This document shows, one piece after another, positions 1 through 5,342 of a stretch of 6,807 nucleotides of DNA (its first letter is position 1; every line of letters begins with the position of its first letter). Made by a program: the position numbers and the translations under genes. The notes beneath the pieces are model-generated. The model searched no databases and had not been told where the DNA came from. It saw nothing but the letters and a program-made list of their open reading frames with translations. The stretch comes from Opitutales bacterium (GTDB taxonomy: Bacteria > Verrucomicrobiota > Verrucomicrobiia > Opitutales > Intestinicryptomonadaceae), in NCBI GenBank assembly GCA_021641325.1, contig JAJXPD010000119.1, forward strand, positions 1 through 6,807, given 5' to 3'.

Positions 1-444
1 CTCGTAGACAGCTTCGGCTCGCTGTACAGCGAACAAATCCGCTACATGATGGCTAAATACATGCGCATCGCACACGAATTCGGCAAGGAAATCGGCATTC
101 ACGCCCACAACAACCTGCAACTCGCGTTCGCAAACACGATTGAGGCGATTGTCTGCGGCGCGAACATGGTAGACGGAACGCTCGCAGGCCTCGGGCGCGG
201 CGCGGGGAACTGCCCGCTGGAACTGCTCGTGGGCTTCCTCCACAACCCGCGTTATAGAATCCGCCCGCTGCTCGAATGCGTCGAAACGGAAATCGAGCCG
301 ATGCGCGCAAAGCTCGGCTGGGGCTTCGACTACCCGTACATGACGACGGGTTTCCTCAACCGCCACCCGAAAAGCGCAATGGAATACAACGAGTCCGACA
401 AGCGCGGACAGATTGTCAATTTCTACGACGAAATGATGAAATAA
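1..444 (+). CDS. DRE-TIM metallolyase / aldolase-family protein, copy 1 (3' part only)
   Basis: The reading frame is open from base 1 to the TAA at 442-444, so the gene begins before the window and only its last 147 residues are visible. They carry the C-terminal half of an HMG-CoA-lyase / 4-hydroxy-2-oxovalerate-aldolase type TIM barrel. The metal-binding HxH lies in GIHAHNN (His34 and His36 of the visible part), and the glycine-rich GLGRGAGNC loop (about 63-71) ends in Cys71, where lyases of this superfamily often carry a catalytic Cys. The family makes or breaks C-C bonds next to a 2-oxo acid or thioester using a divalent metal. The substrate cannot be told from sequence; relatives I recall are annotated only as aldolase catalytic domain proteins, some of them near surface-polysaccharide genes. 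The N-terminal DxTxRDG motif must lie upstream. The next gene is a paralogue of this one, about half identical, including near-identical DNA around the HxH segment. A strong terminator follows the stop codon. Family membership is secure; function is not. Confidence 0.85.
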   Translation, partial: LVDSFGSLYSEQIRYMMAKYMRIAHEFGKEIGIHAHNNLQLAFANTIEAIVCGANMVDGTLAGLGRGAGNCPLELLVGFLHNPRYRIRPLLECVETEIEPMRAKLGWGFDYPYMTTGFLNRHPKSAMEYNESDKRGQIVNFYDEMMK

Positions 445-461
445 CACGCGGAATGGGGAAA

Positions 462-494
462 AGCCGTGCGCCGCGTGCGCGCGGCTTTTTTTTT
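462..494 (+). terminator. Intrinsic terminator after aldolase copy 1
   Basis: A 10-bp stem (462-471 with 477-486, one U-G wobble at 467/481) encloses a 5-base loop and is followed by eight Ts at 487-494. The A-run at 459-461 extends the pairing into the T-tract. This is a textbook Rho-independent terminator for the upstream aldolase. It is odd because the T-tract ends only three bases before the ATG at 498 of the next gene on the same strand. Confidence 0.82.
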
Positions 495-497
495 GAA

Positions 498-1469
498 ATG
501 GAAACGTTCGACAAAAAGAAAATCGAGGCGGAACGCACATTCCCGAACGAGGGAGTCGCCGTGCTCGACTGCACAATCCGCGACGGCGGAGCAATCACAA
601 ACAGCCGCTTCGACGACAAAACCGTTCGCGCCGTCTACGACGCCTGCGCCGACGCCGGTATCGACTACATGGAAATCGGCTACAAGAACGGCCGCAAGTT
701 TTTCGACCCCGAAAAATACGGAAAGTGGCGGTTCTGCGACGAGGATTCCGTAAAGAAAATCGTGGGCGACAATCCGCGCCAGATTAAAATCGCTGCAATG
801 TTCGACGTCGGCAAATGCGAGCCGAAGCTGCCGAAAAAATCGGACAGCCCCGTCGATTTGATAAGGGTTGCAACATACGCGAAAGACTTGCCCGCAGCCC
901 TCGACATCGTAAAATACGCCGCCGACCTCGGCTACGAAACGAGCGTGAACATCATGGCGATTTCGACGCTTTCCGAGCGCGAGCTGAACCTGTCGTTCGA
1001 AGCCGCCGCCGAAAGCCGCGCCGACATTGTCTACATGATGGACAGCTTCGGCGGTCTTGACGGACACCGCCTGCGCTACATTCTCGCAAAGTGCAAATAT
1101 ATCTGTACGGAAAAGCGCGCAGGCGTGCACATTCACAACAACCTGCAACTTGCCTTCGCCAACACGATTGAGGCGGTCGAAAACGGCGCGGACATCGTAG
1201 ACTGCACGCTCTGCGGGCTTGGGCGCGGCGCGGGAAACTGCCGGACAGAGCTTTTGGCGGGCTATTTGAAACGCCTTGACATGCGCCCGATTTTGGAGTG
1301 TGCGCAAAACTTCATCGAACCCCTGCGCGGAAAATACTCGTGGGGCTTCGACCACGCGTACATGGCGACGGGGCTTTTCGGCAAACACCCGTCGGCGGCT
1401 ATGGAGTACGGCAAAACGCAGCCGCGCCAAAGCCTTGCCGACTTTTACGACAGCGTCGCAAACTCATAG
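498..1469 (+). CDS. DRE-TIM metallolyase / aldolase-family protein, copy 2 (complete)
   Basis: A 323-residue single-domain TIM-barrel protein. LDCTIRDGG (residues 23-31) is the N-terminal DxTxRDG signature, with Asp24, Arg28 and Asp29 as likely metal and catalytic residues. Glu59 in YMEIGY matches the E of the DRE triad. HIHNN (211-215) supplies the two metal-binding histidines. GLGRGAGNC (240-248) is the glycine-rich loop ending in a candidate catalytic Cys248. These place it with HMG-CoA lyase and 4-hydroxy-2-oxovalerate aldolase; substrate unknown. It has no DmpF-like partner nearby and no extra C-terminal domain of the isopropylmalate-synthase kind. It is a tandem paralogue of the preceding gene, 2 residues shorter in each of two loops. 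The ATG at 498 is the only ATG in frame before the barrel, but it has no Shine-Dalgarno and abuts a terminator. A GTG at 561 (Val22), preceded by GAGGGAG at 549-555, is an alternative start that would begin exactly at the first barrel strand. Confidence 0.85.
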   Translation: METFDKKKIEAERTFPNEGVAVLDCTIRDGGAITNSRFDDKTVRAVYDACADAGIDYMEIGYKNGRKFFDPEKYGKWRFCDEDSVKKIVGDNPRQIKIAAMFDVGKCEPKLPKKSDSPVDLIRVATYAKDLPAALDIVKYAADLGYETSVNIMAISTLSERELNLSFEAAAESRADIVYMMDSFGGLDGHRLRYILAKCKYICTEKRAGVHIHNNLQLAFANTIEAVENGADIVDCTLCGLGRGAGNCRTELLAGYLKRLDMRPILECAQNFIEPLRGKYSWGFDHAYMATGLFGKHPSAAMEYGKTQPRQSLADFYDSVANS

Positions 1470-1587
1470 CTGCAACAACCCCGCCTCGAAACGGACGCCA
1501 CAGACGCCCGCTTTTTTGTCTGTTTTTTCACTGAAAACTTCGCGCATAGGAGGGCGATTTTTCTCCGCCGTAATTGTCTCCTCCGGC

Positions 1588-1619
1588 AAAAAAACGCCGT
1601 CGAATATCGACGGCGTTTT
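1588..1619. terminator. Bidirectional terminator between convergent aldolase and prs
   Basis: A near-perfect hairpin: 1591-1603 pairs with 1607-1619 (13 bp, including four terminal A-T pairs) around a 3-base loop. On the minus strand the stem is followed by seven Us (complement of 1588-1594), which suits prs, whose stop lies at 1643. On the plus strand it is followed by TTTTCTGTTTT, which suits the aldolase gene ending at 1469. The rest of 1470-1642 is T-rich in places and contains no gene I can support. Confidence 0.85.
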
Positions 1620-1642
1620 CTGTTTTGCAAGCTGTCTTCCGC

Positions 1643-2596
1643 TTAGAAGCCCTTGACTTTGAAGAGCGATGTGACCGACATATTGTTGTGGATTCGCAGA
1701 ATCGCCTCCGTGAGCAGGTTCGCGACGCTGAGTACCGTGATGGGGTAGTCGGCATAGCGCGGGTCTGGCGGGGTGGAGTCTGTAATAATGAGTTCGTCGA
1801 GCCACTTTTCCGAAAGTCTGTCGTACGCGCTGTCGGTAAGCACTGCGTGTGTGACTGCGGCTCTGACTGTTTTTGCGCCCTTGTCTTTGAGGATTTTCGC
1901 GGCGGCGGTAAGCGTGCCCGCGGTTTCCGTCATGTCGTCAACAATCAGAATGTCGCGGCCTTCGACTTCGCCGACAAGGCTTGTCGCCTCGACAACTTCC
2001 GCGCTGATTCTGCGCTTTGCGATGAATCCGAGCTGGCAGTTGAAAAGCGTTGCGTATGCCTGCGCGCGTTTCAGTCCGCCGACGTCGGGCGCGAAAATCG
2101 TGAGGTTGTCTGCGGGCTGGTTTTTCAGATATTCGTAGATGACCGGCGACGCGTAGAGGTGGTCGCAGGGAATATCGAAGAAGCCCTGAATCTGGTTGGC
2201 GTGGAGGTCGAGCGTAAGCACGCGGTTTGCGCCCGCTGCGACCAGGAGGTTTGCGACAAGCTTTGCGGTAATCGGAACGCGCGGCTGGTCTTTTCTGTCC
2301 TGACGGGCGTAGCCGAAGAAGGGCAGAACCGCCGTGATGCGCTTTGCCGAAGCCCTGCGGGCGGCGTCAATCATGATGAGCAATTCCATGAAGCTGTCGT
2401 TTGTGGGACGGCTCGTGGGCTGGATAATAAAAACGTCGTCGCCGCGGATATGGTCGATAATCTTGACAAAAGTTTCGCTGTCGGGGAAGGATTCGACCAA
2501 TGCGTTTCCAAGGGGCAGCGACAGCTGTTTGCAGATTGCTTCGGCGAGAGCGGGGTGCGTTCTGCCGGTGAAGATTTTCAGGTTGTCGATTTTCAT
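1643..2596 (-). CDS. prs: Ribose-phosphate pyrophosphokinase (PRPP synthetase)
   Basis: A 317-residue cytoplasmic enzyme that transfers pyrophosphate from ATP to ribose 5-phosphate, making PRPP for purine, pyrimidine, NAD, histidine and tryptophan synthesis. Length and motifs match the class I family (about 310-320 residues). GYARQDRK (95-102) and RVPITAK (106-112) belong to the ATP/allosteric region. DLHANQIQGFF (130-140) contains the catalytic/metal His132. PDVGG (170-174) and the flexible-loop KRR (194-196) are present. The PRPP-binding loop is VDDMTETAGT (219-228). The third acidic position of that loop, Asp224 in E. coli, is Glu here; the chemistry is conserved, so I expect activity. The start at 2596 is well placed for the family N-terminus (LKIFTG), although no Shine-Dalgarno is visible. 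It is a single-gene unit: a candidate promoter lies at 2640-2667 and a bidirectional terminator at 1588-1619. The 5' leader contains a small GGGCG/CGCCC hairpin. Confidence 0.97.
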   Translation of the reverse strand: MKIDNLKIFTGRTHPALAEAICKQLSLPLGNALVESFPDSETFVKIIDHIRGDDVFIIQPTSRPTNDSFMELLIMIDAARRASAKRITAVLPFFGYARQDRKDQPRVPITAKLVANLLVAAGANRVLTLDLHANQIQGFFDIPCDHLYASPVIYEYLKNQPADNLTIFAPDVGGLKRAQAYATLFNCQLGFIAKRRISAEVVEATSLVGEVEGRDILIVDDMTETAGTLTAAAKILKDKGAKTVRAAVTHAVLTDSAYDRLSEKWLDELIITDSTPPDPRYADYPITVLSVANLLTEAILRIHNNMSVTSLFKVKGF

Positions 2597-2639
2597 ACGT
2601 CAAAAATTCGGGCGGTTGCGCCCAATTCGATTTTTTTTT

Positions 2640-2667
2640 ACCCTACCGCGGGCGTTTGCAAAGTCAA
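2640..2667 (-). promoter_or_regulatory. Candidate sigma70-type promoter of prs
   Basis: On the minus strand, TTGACT (2662-2667, five of six -35 consensus bases) is followed after 16 bp by TAGGGT (2640-2645), which keeps the important TA...T of a -10 box. Transcription would start near 2633 in an A-rich run, giving a leader of about 37 nt before the prs ATG. The -10 is weak, so this is a candidate only. Confidence 0.35.
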
Positions 2668-2694
2668 GCGAAATACAAAATCAATCGAATGCGC

Positions 2695-2725
2695 AAAAAG
2701 CGCGCGCCGAAAACGGGCGCGCGTT
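2695..2725 (-). terminator. Intrinsic terminator of the lipoprotein gene
   Basis: An 8-bp all-GC stem (2701-2708 with 2716-2723) surrounds a 7-base loop. Read on the minus strand it is followed, after one base, by five Us (complement of 2695-2699). It lies about 60 bp past the lipoprotein stop at 2787 and just upstream of the prs promoter candidate, so the two minus-strand genes are probably separate transcripts. Confidence 0.72.
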
Positions 2726-2786
2726 GCGAATAGGGCGGCTTGTTCCGAAAATCCGCCGAAATGTCCGAATTTTTGCGTTGCGGAGC

Positions 2787-3293
2787 TTAGAACAGCCCCG
2801 AATTTTGGTTGTAGACGGCGTCGTACTTCACGCCTATTGCGATGTAGTCGGCGCGGGTCGATGCGATTTGCGCGGTGCATTCGTCGATTGCCTTTGCCTG
2901 CGACGGCCAGCGGCGTTTCAGTTCCACCGCCGCTTTCGACGGGTTCGACTGGTATTCGGAGAGGAAGTTCGCGATGTCGGTTTGCGCCTTCGTCATGTTG
3001 ACCGTGTACATCTTTTTTTCGATGTCGGCGAGTTTCTGCCACGCCTTGACGTTCGCCCTATACGCGTCGATAAATTCGGGAGGGCAGCCAGTCAGCGCCA
3101 CCGACTGCGACTTTGCCGCGACTTCCGAAACCGTGTTCGACGTCGAAACTATTTGTTTGTCGATTGCATAGACCGTTTCAATCGCCGTGCATTCGGGGCT
3201 TTTCTGCGCGGGAGGCTGGGTGTTGCACGCCGCAAGCGACGCGCACGCGAAAAACAGGTAGACAAGTTTTTTTAATCCGTTCATGTTTTGCAT
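2787..3293 (-). CDS. Small predicted lipoprotein of unknown function
   Basis: A 168-residue protein with a clear type II (lipoprotein) signal peptide: lysines at 8-9, a hydrophobic stretch at about 10-22, and the lipobox LAAC with the lipidated Cys at residue 23. The residue after it is Asn, not the Asp that retains lipoproteins in the inner membrane of enterobacteria, so outer-membrane anchoring is likely by analogy. The mature part is a short Pro/Gln-rich linker, then a mostly helical, charged domain (about 35-160) rich in Ala, Lys and Gln, with cysteines at 35, 70 and 139 that could form a disulfide. I do not recognise the family and assign no function. The start may be Met1 (3291-3293) or Met4 (3282-3284); neither has a Shine-Dalgarno, and both leave the signal peptide intact. 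The gene is transcribed divergently from leuD and has its own terminator, which suggests a monocistronic unit. Confidence 0.78.
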   Translation of the reverse strand: MQNMNGLKKLVYLFFACASLAACNTQPPAQKSPECTAIETVYAIDKQIVSTSNTVSEVAAKSQSVALTGCPPEFIDAYRANVKAWQKLADIEKKMYTVNMTKAQTDIANFLSEYQSNPSKAAVELKRRWPSQAKAIDECTAQIASTRADYIAIGVKYDAVYNQNSGLF

Positions 3294-3466
3294 ATCGTAA
3301 AAATAGGGGTATTCTTTCGCGGAAATCGCAGCGGACTTTCATTTTTCCGTCCCGCGCTTTCCTTTTATCATTAAGACAGCGTTCGGCGGCGGGCGTTCGG
3401 AAAAATCGCGCGTATTTTCGGCGGGGCGGAAAAAATTGTTGTCGAAAAAATTAAAATCGTTCTAAT

Positions 3467-3472
3467 GGAGGG
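3467..3472 (+). promoter_or_regulatory. Possible ribosome binding site of leuD
   Basis: GGAGGG ends 13 bases before the leuD ATG at 3486. The spacing is long for a Shine-Dalgarno sequence (usually 5-9). An in-frame TAA at 3477-3479 rules out an earlier start, so ATG 3486 holds regardless. This is the only strong SD-like motif seen upstream of a confidently assigned start codon in the window. Confidence 0.4.
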
Positions 3473-3485
3473 ATTGTAAAAAATT

Positions 3486-4085
3486 ATGGCACTCGAAAAA
3501 ATCAACGACGTTAAAGGCAAGGCCGTTTTCATTCCCGGAAACGACATCGACACCGACAGAATCATTCCCGCCCGCTTCATGGTTTGCGTGACTTTCGAAG
3601 GCTTGGGCAAATACGCATTTTACGACGAACGCAAGAACGCCGACGGCACGGACAAGATCCACCCGCTGACCGACCCGCGCAAACAGAACGCGAAAATCCT
3701 GCTTTCGGGCGCGAACTTCGGTTGTGGCTCGTCGCGCGAGCACGCGCCGCAGTCGCTCTGGCACTACGGGTTCAGGGCGATTGTCGCCGAAAGCTTCGCC
3801 GAAATTTTCTTCGGCAACTCGACGACACTCGGCATTCCCTGCGTCTGCGCCTCGCACGCCGACATCGAAAAAATCGGCGAACTCATCGAGAAGAACCCCG
3901 ACGCCCCCGTGGACGTCAACCTCGACGCAATGACGGTCTCCTGCGGAGATTTCTCGTGCAAGTGCTCCATGCCCGACACCGCCCGCGCGGCTCTCGTTTC
4001 TGGCACTTGGGACCCGATTGCGGAACTACTCGACGCGGAGTCGGCAATCAGGGAAAAGGCGGCGTCTCTGCCTTACTTTAAATAG
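3486..4085 (+). CDS. leuD: 3-isopropylmalate dehydratase small subunit
   Basis: A 199-residue swivel-domain subunit that pairs with the [4Fe-4S] subunit LeuC to isomerise 2-isopropylmalate to 3-isopropylmalate in leucine synthesis, in the cytoplasm. The length equals that of bacterial-type LeuD (about 200, E. coli-like), not the ~165-residue archaeal type. Hallmarks: NDIDTDRIIPARF (19-31), GANFGCGSSREHAP (75-88) with the substrate-binding GCGSSREH loop, and FAEIFFGNS (104-112). The C-terminal region GTWDPIAELLDAE (173-185) is typical of this type. The stop codon is two bases before the ATG of an ExbB/TolQ-like gene, so the two are almost certainly co-transcribed and translationally coupled. 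No leuC, leuB or leuA lies in the window; the catalytic partner must be elsewhere. That arrangement is unusual, since leuC and leuD are commonly adjacent. The start is fixed by an in-frame stop at 3477-3479. Confidence 0.95.
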   Translation: MALEKINDVKGKAVFIPGNDIDTDRIIPARFMVCVTFEGLGKYAFYDERKNADGTDKIHPLTDPRKQNAKILLSGANFGCGSSREHAPQSLWHYGFRAIVAESFAEIFFGNSTTLGIPCVCASHADIEKIGELIEKNPDAPVDVNLDAMTVSCGDFSCKCSMPDTARAALVSGTWDPIAELLDAESAIREKAASLPYFK

Positions 4086-4087
4086 TC

Positions 4088-4651
4088 ATGAAATTCATTC
4101 TGGAAGGCGCGGGGATATTTATTTATCCGCTCGGTTTTTGCTCGTTTCTGGCTCTCTTTATAATCATAGAGAGGTTGATTTCTTTGCGCGACTCAAAGGT
4201 AGTTCCGCGCGAAATTGCGGGCATGCTTGTTTCGGGCGTGCTGCCGTCGGCTTCGCCCGCGTCGTCCGTCGGAAGAATTCTGTACTATTTCAACACCTCC
4301 AAGCCCGATCCCGAAGCCCTCAAAGCTTTCGCCCAGCTTGAAATGACGCGCCTCGAACGCGGCATGTTCTGGCTTGACATCGTGATTTCCGCCGCTCCGC
4401 TCTTGGGGCTGTTGGGAACGGTCGCGGGCTTGGTCGCGGTGTTCTCGGTAGATTCTTCTTCCCTGCCGACACCCGAAACAATCTCGCGCGGCGTGGGTCT
4501 TGCGCTTTCGACCACAATCTTGGGGCTTACGATTGCGATTCCCGCCATCGTCGGAAATTCCTACCTCAACAGACGCATAGACAAGCTTTGCGCGCGTCTC
4601 AACATCTGCGTTGAAAGCCTTATCGACATTCAGCAAAAAAGCGGAAAATAG
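4088..4651 (+). CDS. exbB: MotA/TolQ/ExbB-family proton channel protein
   Basis: A 187-residue inner-membrane protein, shorter than E. coli ExbB or TolQ (about 230-245). Three membrane segments are visible: about 8-28 (GIFIYPLGFCSFLALFIIIE), 97-119 and 135-160. The second holds the family signature PLLGLLGTVAGLVAVF (104-119), and the third the conserved GLALSTTILGLTIAIPAIV (137-155) whose Thr and Pro line the proton path in ExbB/TolQ. The cytoplasmic loop between the first two segments is about 65 residues. With the ExbD-like protein encoded 3 nt downstream it would form the energising complex that couples the proton gradient to TonB-dependent uptake or Tol-Pal. ExbB versus TolQ cannot be settled: no tonB, tolA, tolB or pal is in the window. 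The symbol is therefore family-level. The start overlaps no SD and lies two bases after the leuD stop, suggesting coupled translation. Confidence 0.9.
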   Translation: MKFILEGAGIFIYPLGFCSFLALFIIIERLISLRDSKVVPREIAGMLVSGVLPSASPASSVGRILYYFNTSKPDPEALKAFAQLEMTRLERGMFWLDIVISAAPLLGLLGTVAGLVAVFSVDSSSLPTPETISRGVGLALSTTILGLTIAIPAIVGNSYLNRRIDKLCARLNICVESLIDIQQKSGK

Positions 4652-4654
4652 TCC

Positions 4655-5047
4655 GTGGACATCAGGAAGAACAGGCGCAGAAGAAAGGCGGAAGTGAACA
4701 TCGTCCCGATGGTGGACGTTCTCACCGCGCTTATCTTTTTCTTTCTTCTGACGATGCAGTTTAAAAACATCTACGCGGTTGACATCACGCCGCCCAACAT
4801 GGAAAGCTCCGTCGGAACGTCGAAACAAAAGCCCGACACAATCGCGATTGACAGGGACGGACGCTACTACTTCAACGCGGGCGAAGTCTCTTTCGAAGCC
4901 CTCGAAAAAACGATACGCGAGCTGCCCAAAGACGCGTCGCTCATTCTGCTTGCCGACAAACAGACGCCTCTTCATTTCGTGACTTCCGTTATCGACTCCG
5001 TGAAGGTCGCGAAAATCAAAAAGCTCAGCCTACAAACCGACAAATAA
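4655..5047 (+). CDS. exbD: ExbD/TolR-family proton channel accessory protein
   Basis: A 130-residue protein starting at a GTG three bases after the upstream stop, with no Shine-Dalgarno; translational coupling is the likely initiation route. The layout is classic ExbD/TolR: a basic cytoplasmic N-terminus (RKNRRRRK, 4-11), then NIVPMVDVLTALIFFFLLT (15-33), one transmembrane helix whose Asp21 is the proton-carrying residue essential in ExbD (Asp25) and TolR (Asp23). A periplasmic domain follows (about 40-130) ending in DKQTPLHFVTSVIDSVKVAKIKKLSL, split here by eye into the usual strand-helix-strand. It partners the channel protein encoded just upstream. A TonB-like effector is not visible downstream, so what the complex drives cannot be read from this window. 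The next gene, rho, is separated by 295 bp and probably has its own promoter. Confidence 0.9.
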   Translation: MDIRKNRRRRKAEVNIVPMVDVLTALIFFFLLTMQFKNIYAVDITPPNMESSVGTSKQKPDTIAIDRDGRYYFNAGEVSFEALEKTIRELPKDASLILLADKQTPLHFVTSVIDSVKVAKIKKLSLQTDK

Positions 5048-5342
5048 CTTCCGCCTCCGCCGAAAACTCCGCGCGTTTTCATTGCGGCAGACTTTTTGCG
5101 GCGTCGCCTCCCGCGCATTGCGCGAAACCCGCGCGCTTGCAACGCGCTGATTTTTTCGCAAAATATGCTTGTCTTGCGGGCAAAACGCGCTTGAATGTCT
5201 CTTGTTAAAACGGCGTCCGCGATTTTCGTTTTTTCTTCATGGGCTTGCCGTTTGCGGTTTTCTTTCCGCCCGCAATTTTGCCGATTTTTTCGTTTGGGAC
5301 GGAGTGCGCGGGAATCGCAGCAAACATCAAAATTTAACAATC
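5048..5342 (+). other. Intergenic spacer / rho leader with several short hairpins
   Basis: No gene is supported here. The first 100 bases are rich in C and in pyrimidine-C steps and contain GC hairpins such as CGCG-CATTG-CGCG at 5112-5124 and a stem at 5131-5147 followed by a T-run. An in-frame TTG at 5169 would add 58 residues to Rho, but that segment is Cys/Phe-rich and unlike the helical Rho N-domain, so it was rejected. The last 30 bases before the rho ATG are AT-rich and have no Shine-Dalgarno. I could not find a convincing -35/-10 pair. Confidence 0.5.
5131..5156 (+). terminator. Weak candidate terminator after exbD
   Basis: GCGCG (5131-5135) pairs with CGCGC (5143-5147) around a 7-base loop; three bases later comes TTTTTT (5151-5156). 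The stem is only 5 bp and the T-run is displaced, so termination would be modest. It could end the leuD-exbB-exbD transcript or act as an attenuator if transcription continues into rho. Confidence 0.35.

Noticed and set aside
276..497. Upstream in-frame extension of aldolase copy 2 through the end of copy 1
   Set aside because: It would read copy 1 out of frame and through the terminator hairpin; the translated peptide is Arg-rich noise.
423..1430. Long open frame on the minus strand opposite aldolase copy 2
   Set aside because: It overlaps a well-supported gene completely, has no recognisable motifs, and arises from codon bias (GC-rich third positions) in the sense gene.
1574..3001. 475-codon open frame on the plus strand over prs
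   Set aside because: It is antisense to a canonical PRPP synthetase, crosses the terminators and promoter region, and has an Arg/Cys-rich composition typical of shadow frames.
3439..3466. Promoter for leuD: TTGTCG, 16 bp, TCTAAT
   Set aside because: Base matches are reasonable, but transcription would start near 3473, after the GGAGGG, leaving the only SD outside the mRNA. Unresolved, so not listed.
4088..5047. Flagellar MotA/MotB pair
   Set aside because: Both proteins are too short, the second lacks an OmpA-like peptidoglycan-binding domain, and its helix motif is that of ExbD/TolR.
5169..5342. 58-residue N-terminal extension of Rho from a TTG
   Set aside because: The peptide is Cys/Phe-rich with no resemblance to the helical Rho N-domain; ATG 5343 matches the start of the RNA-binding fold.
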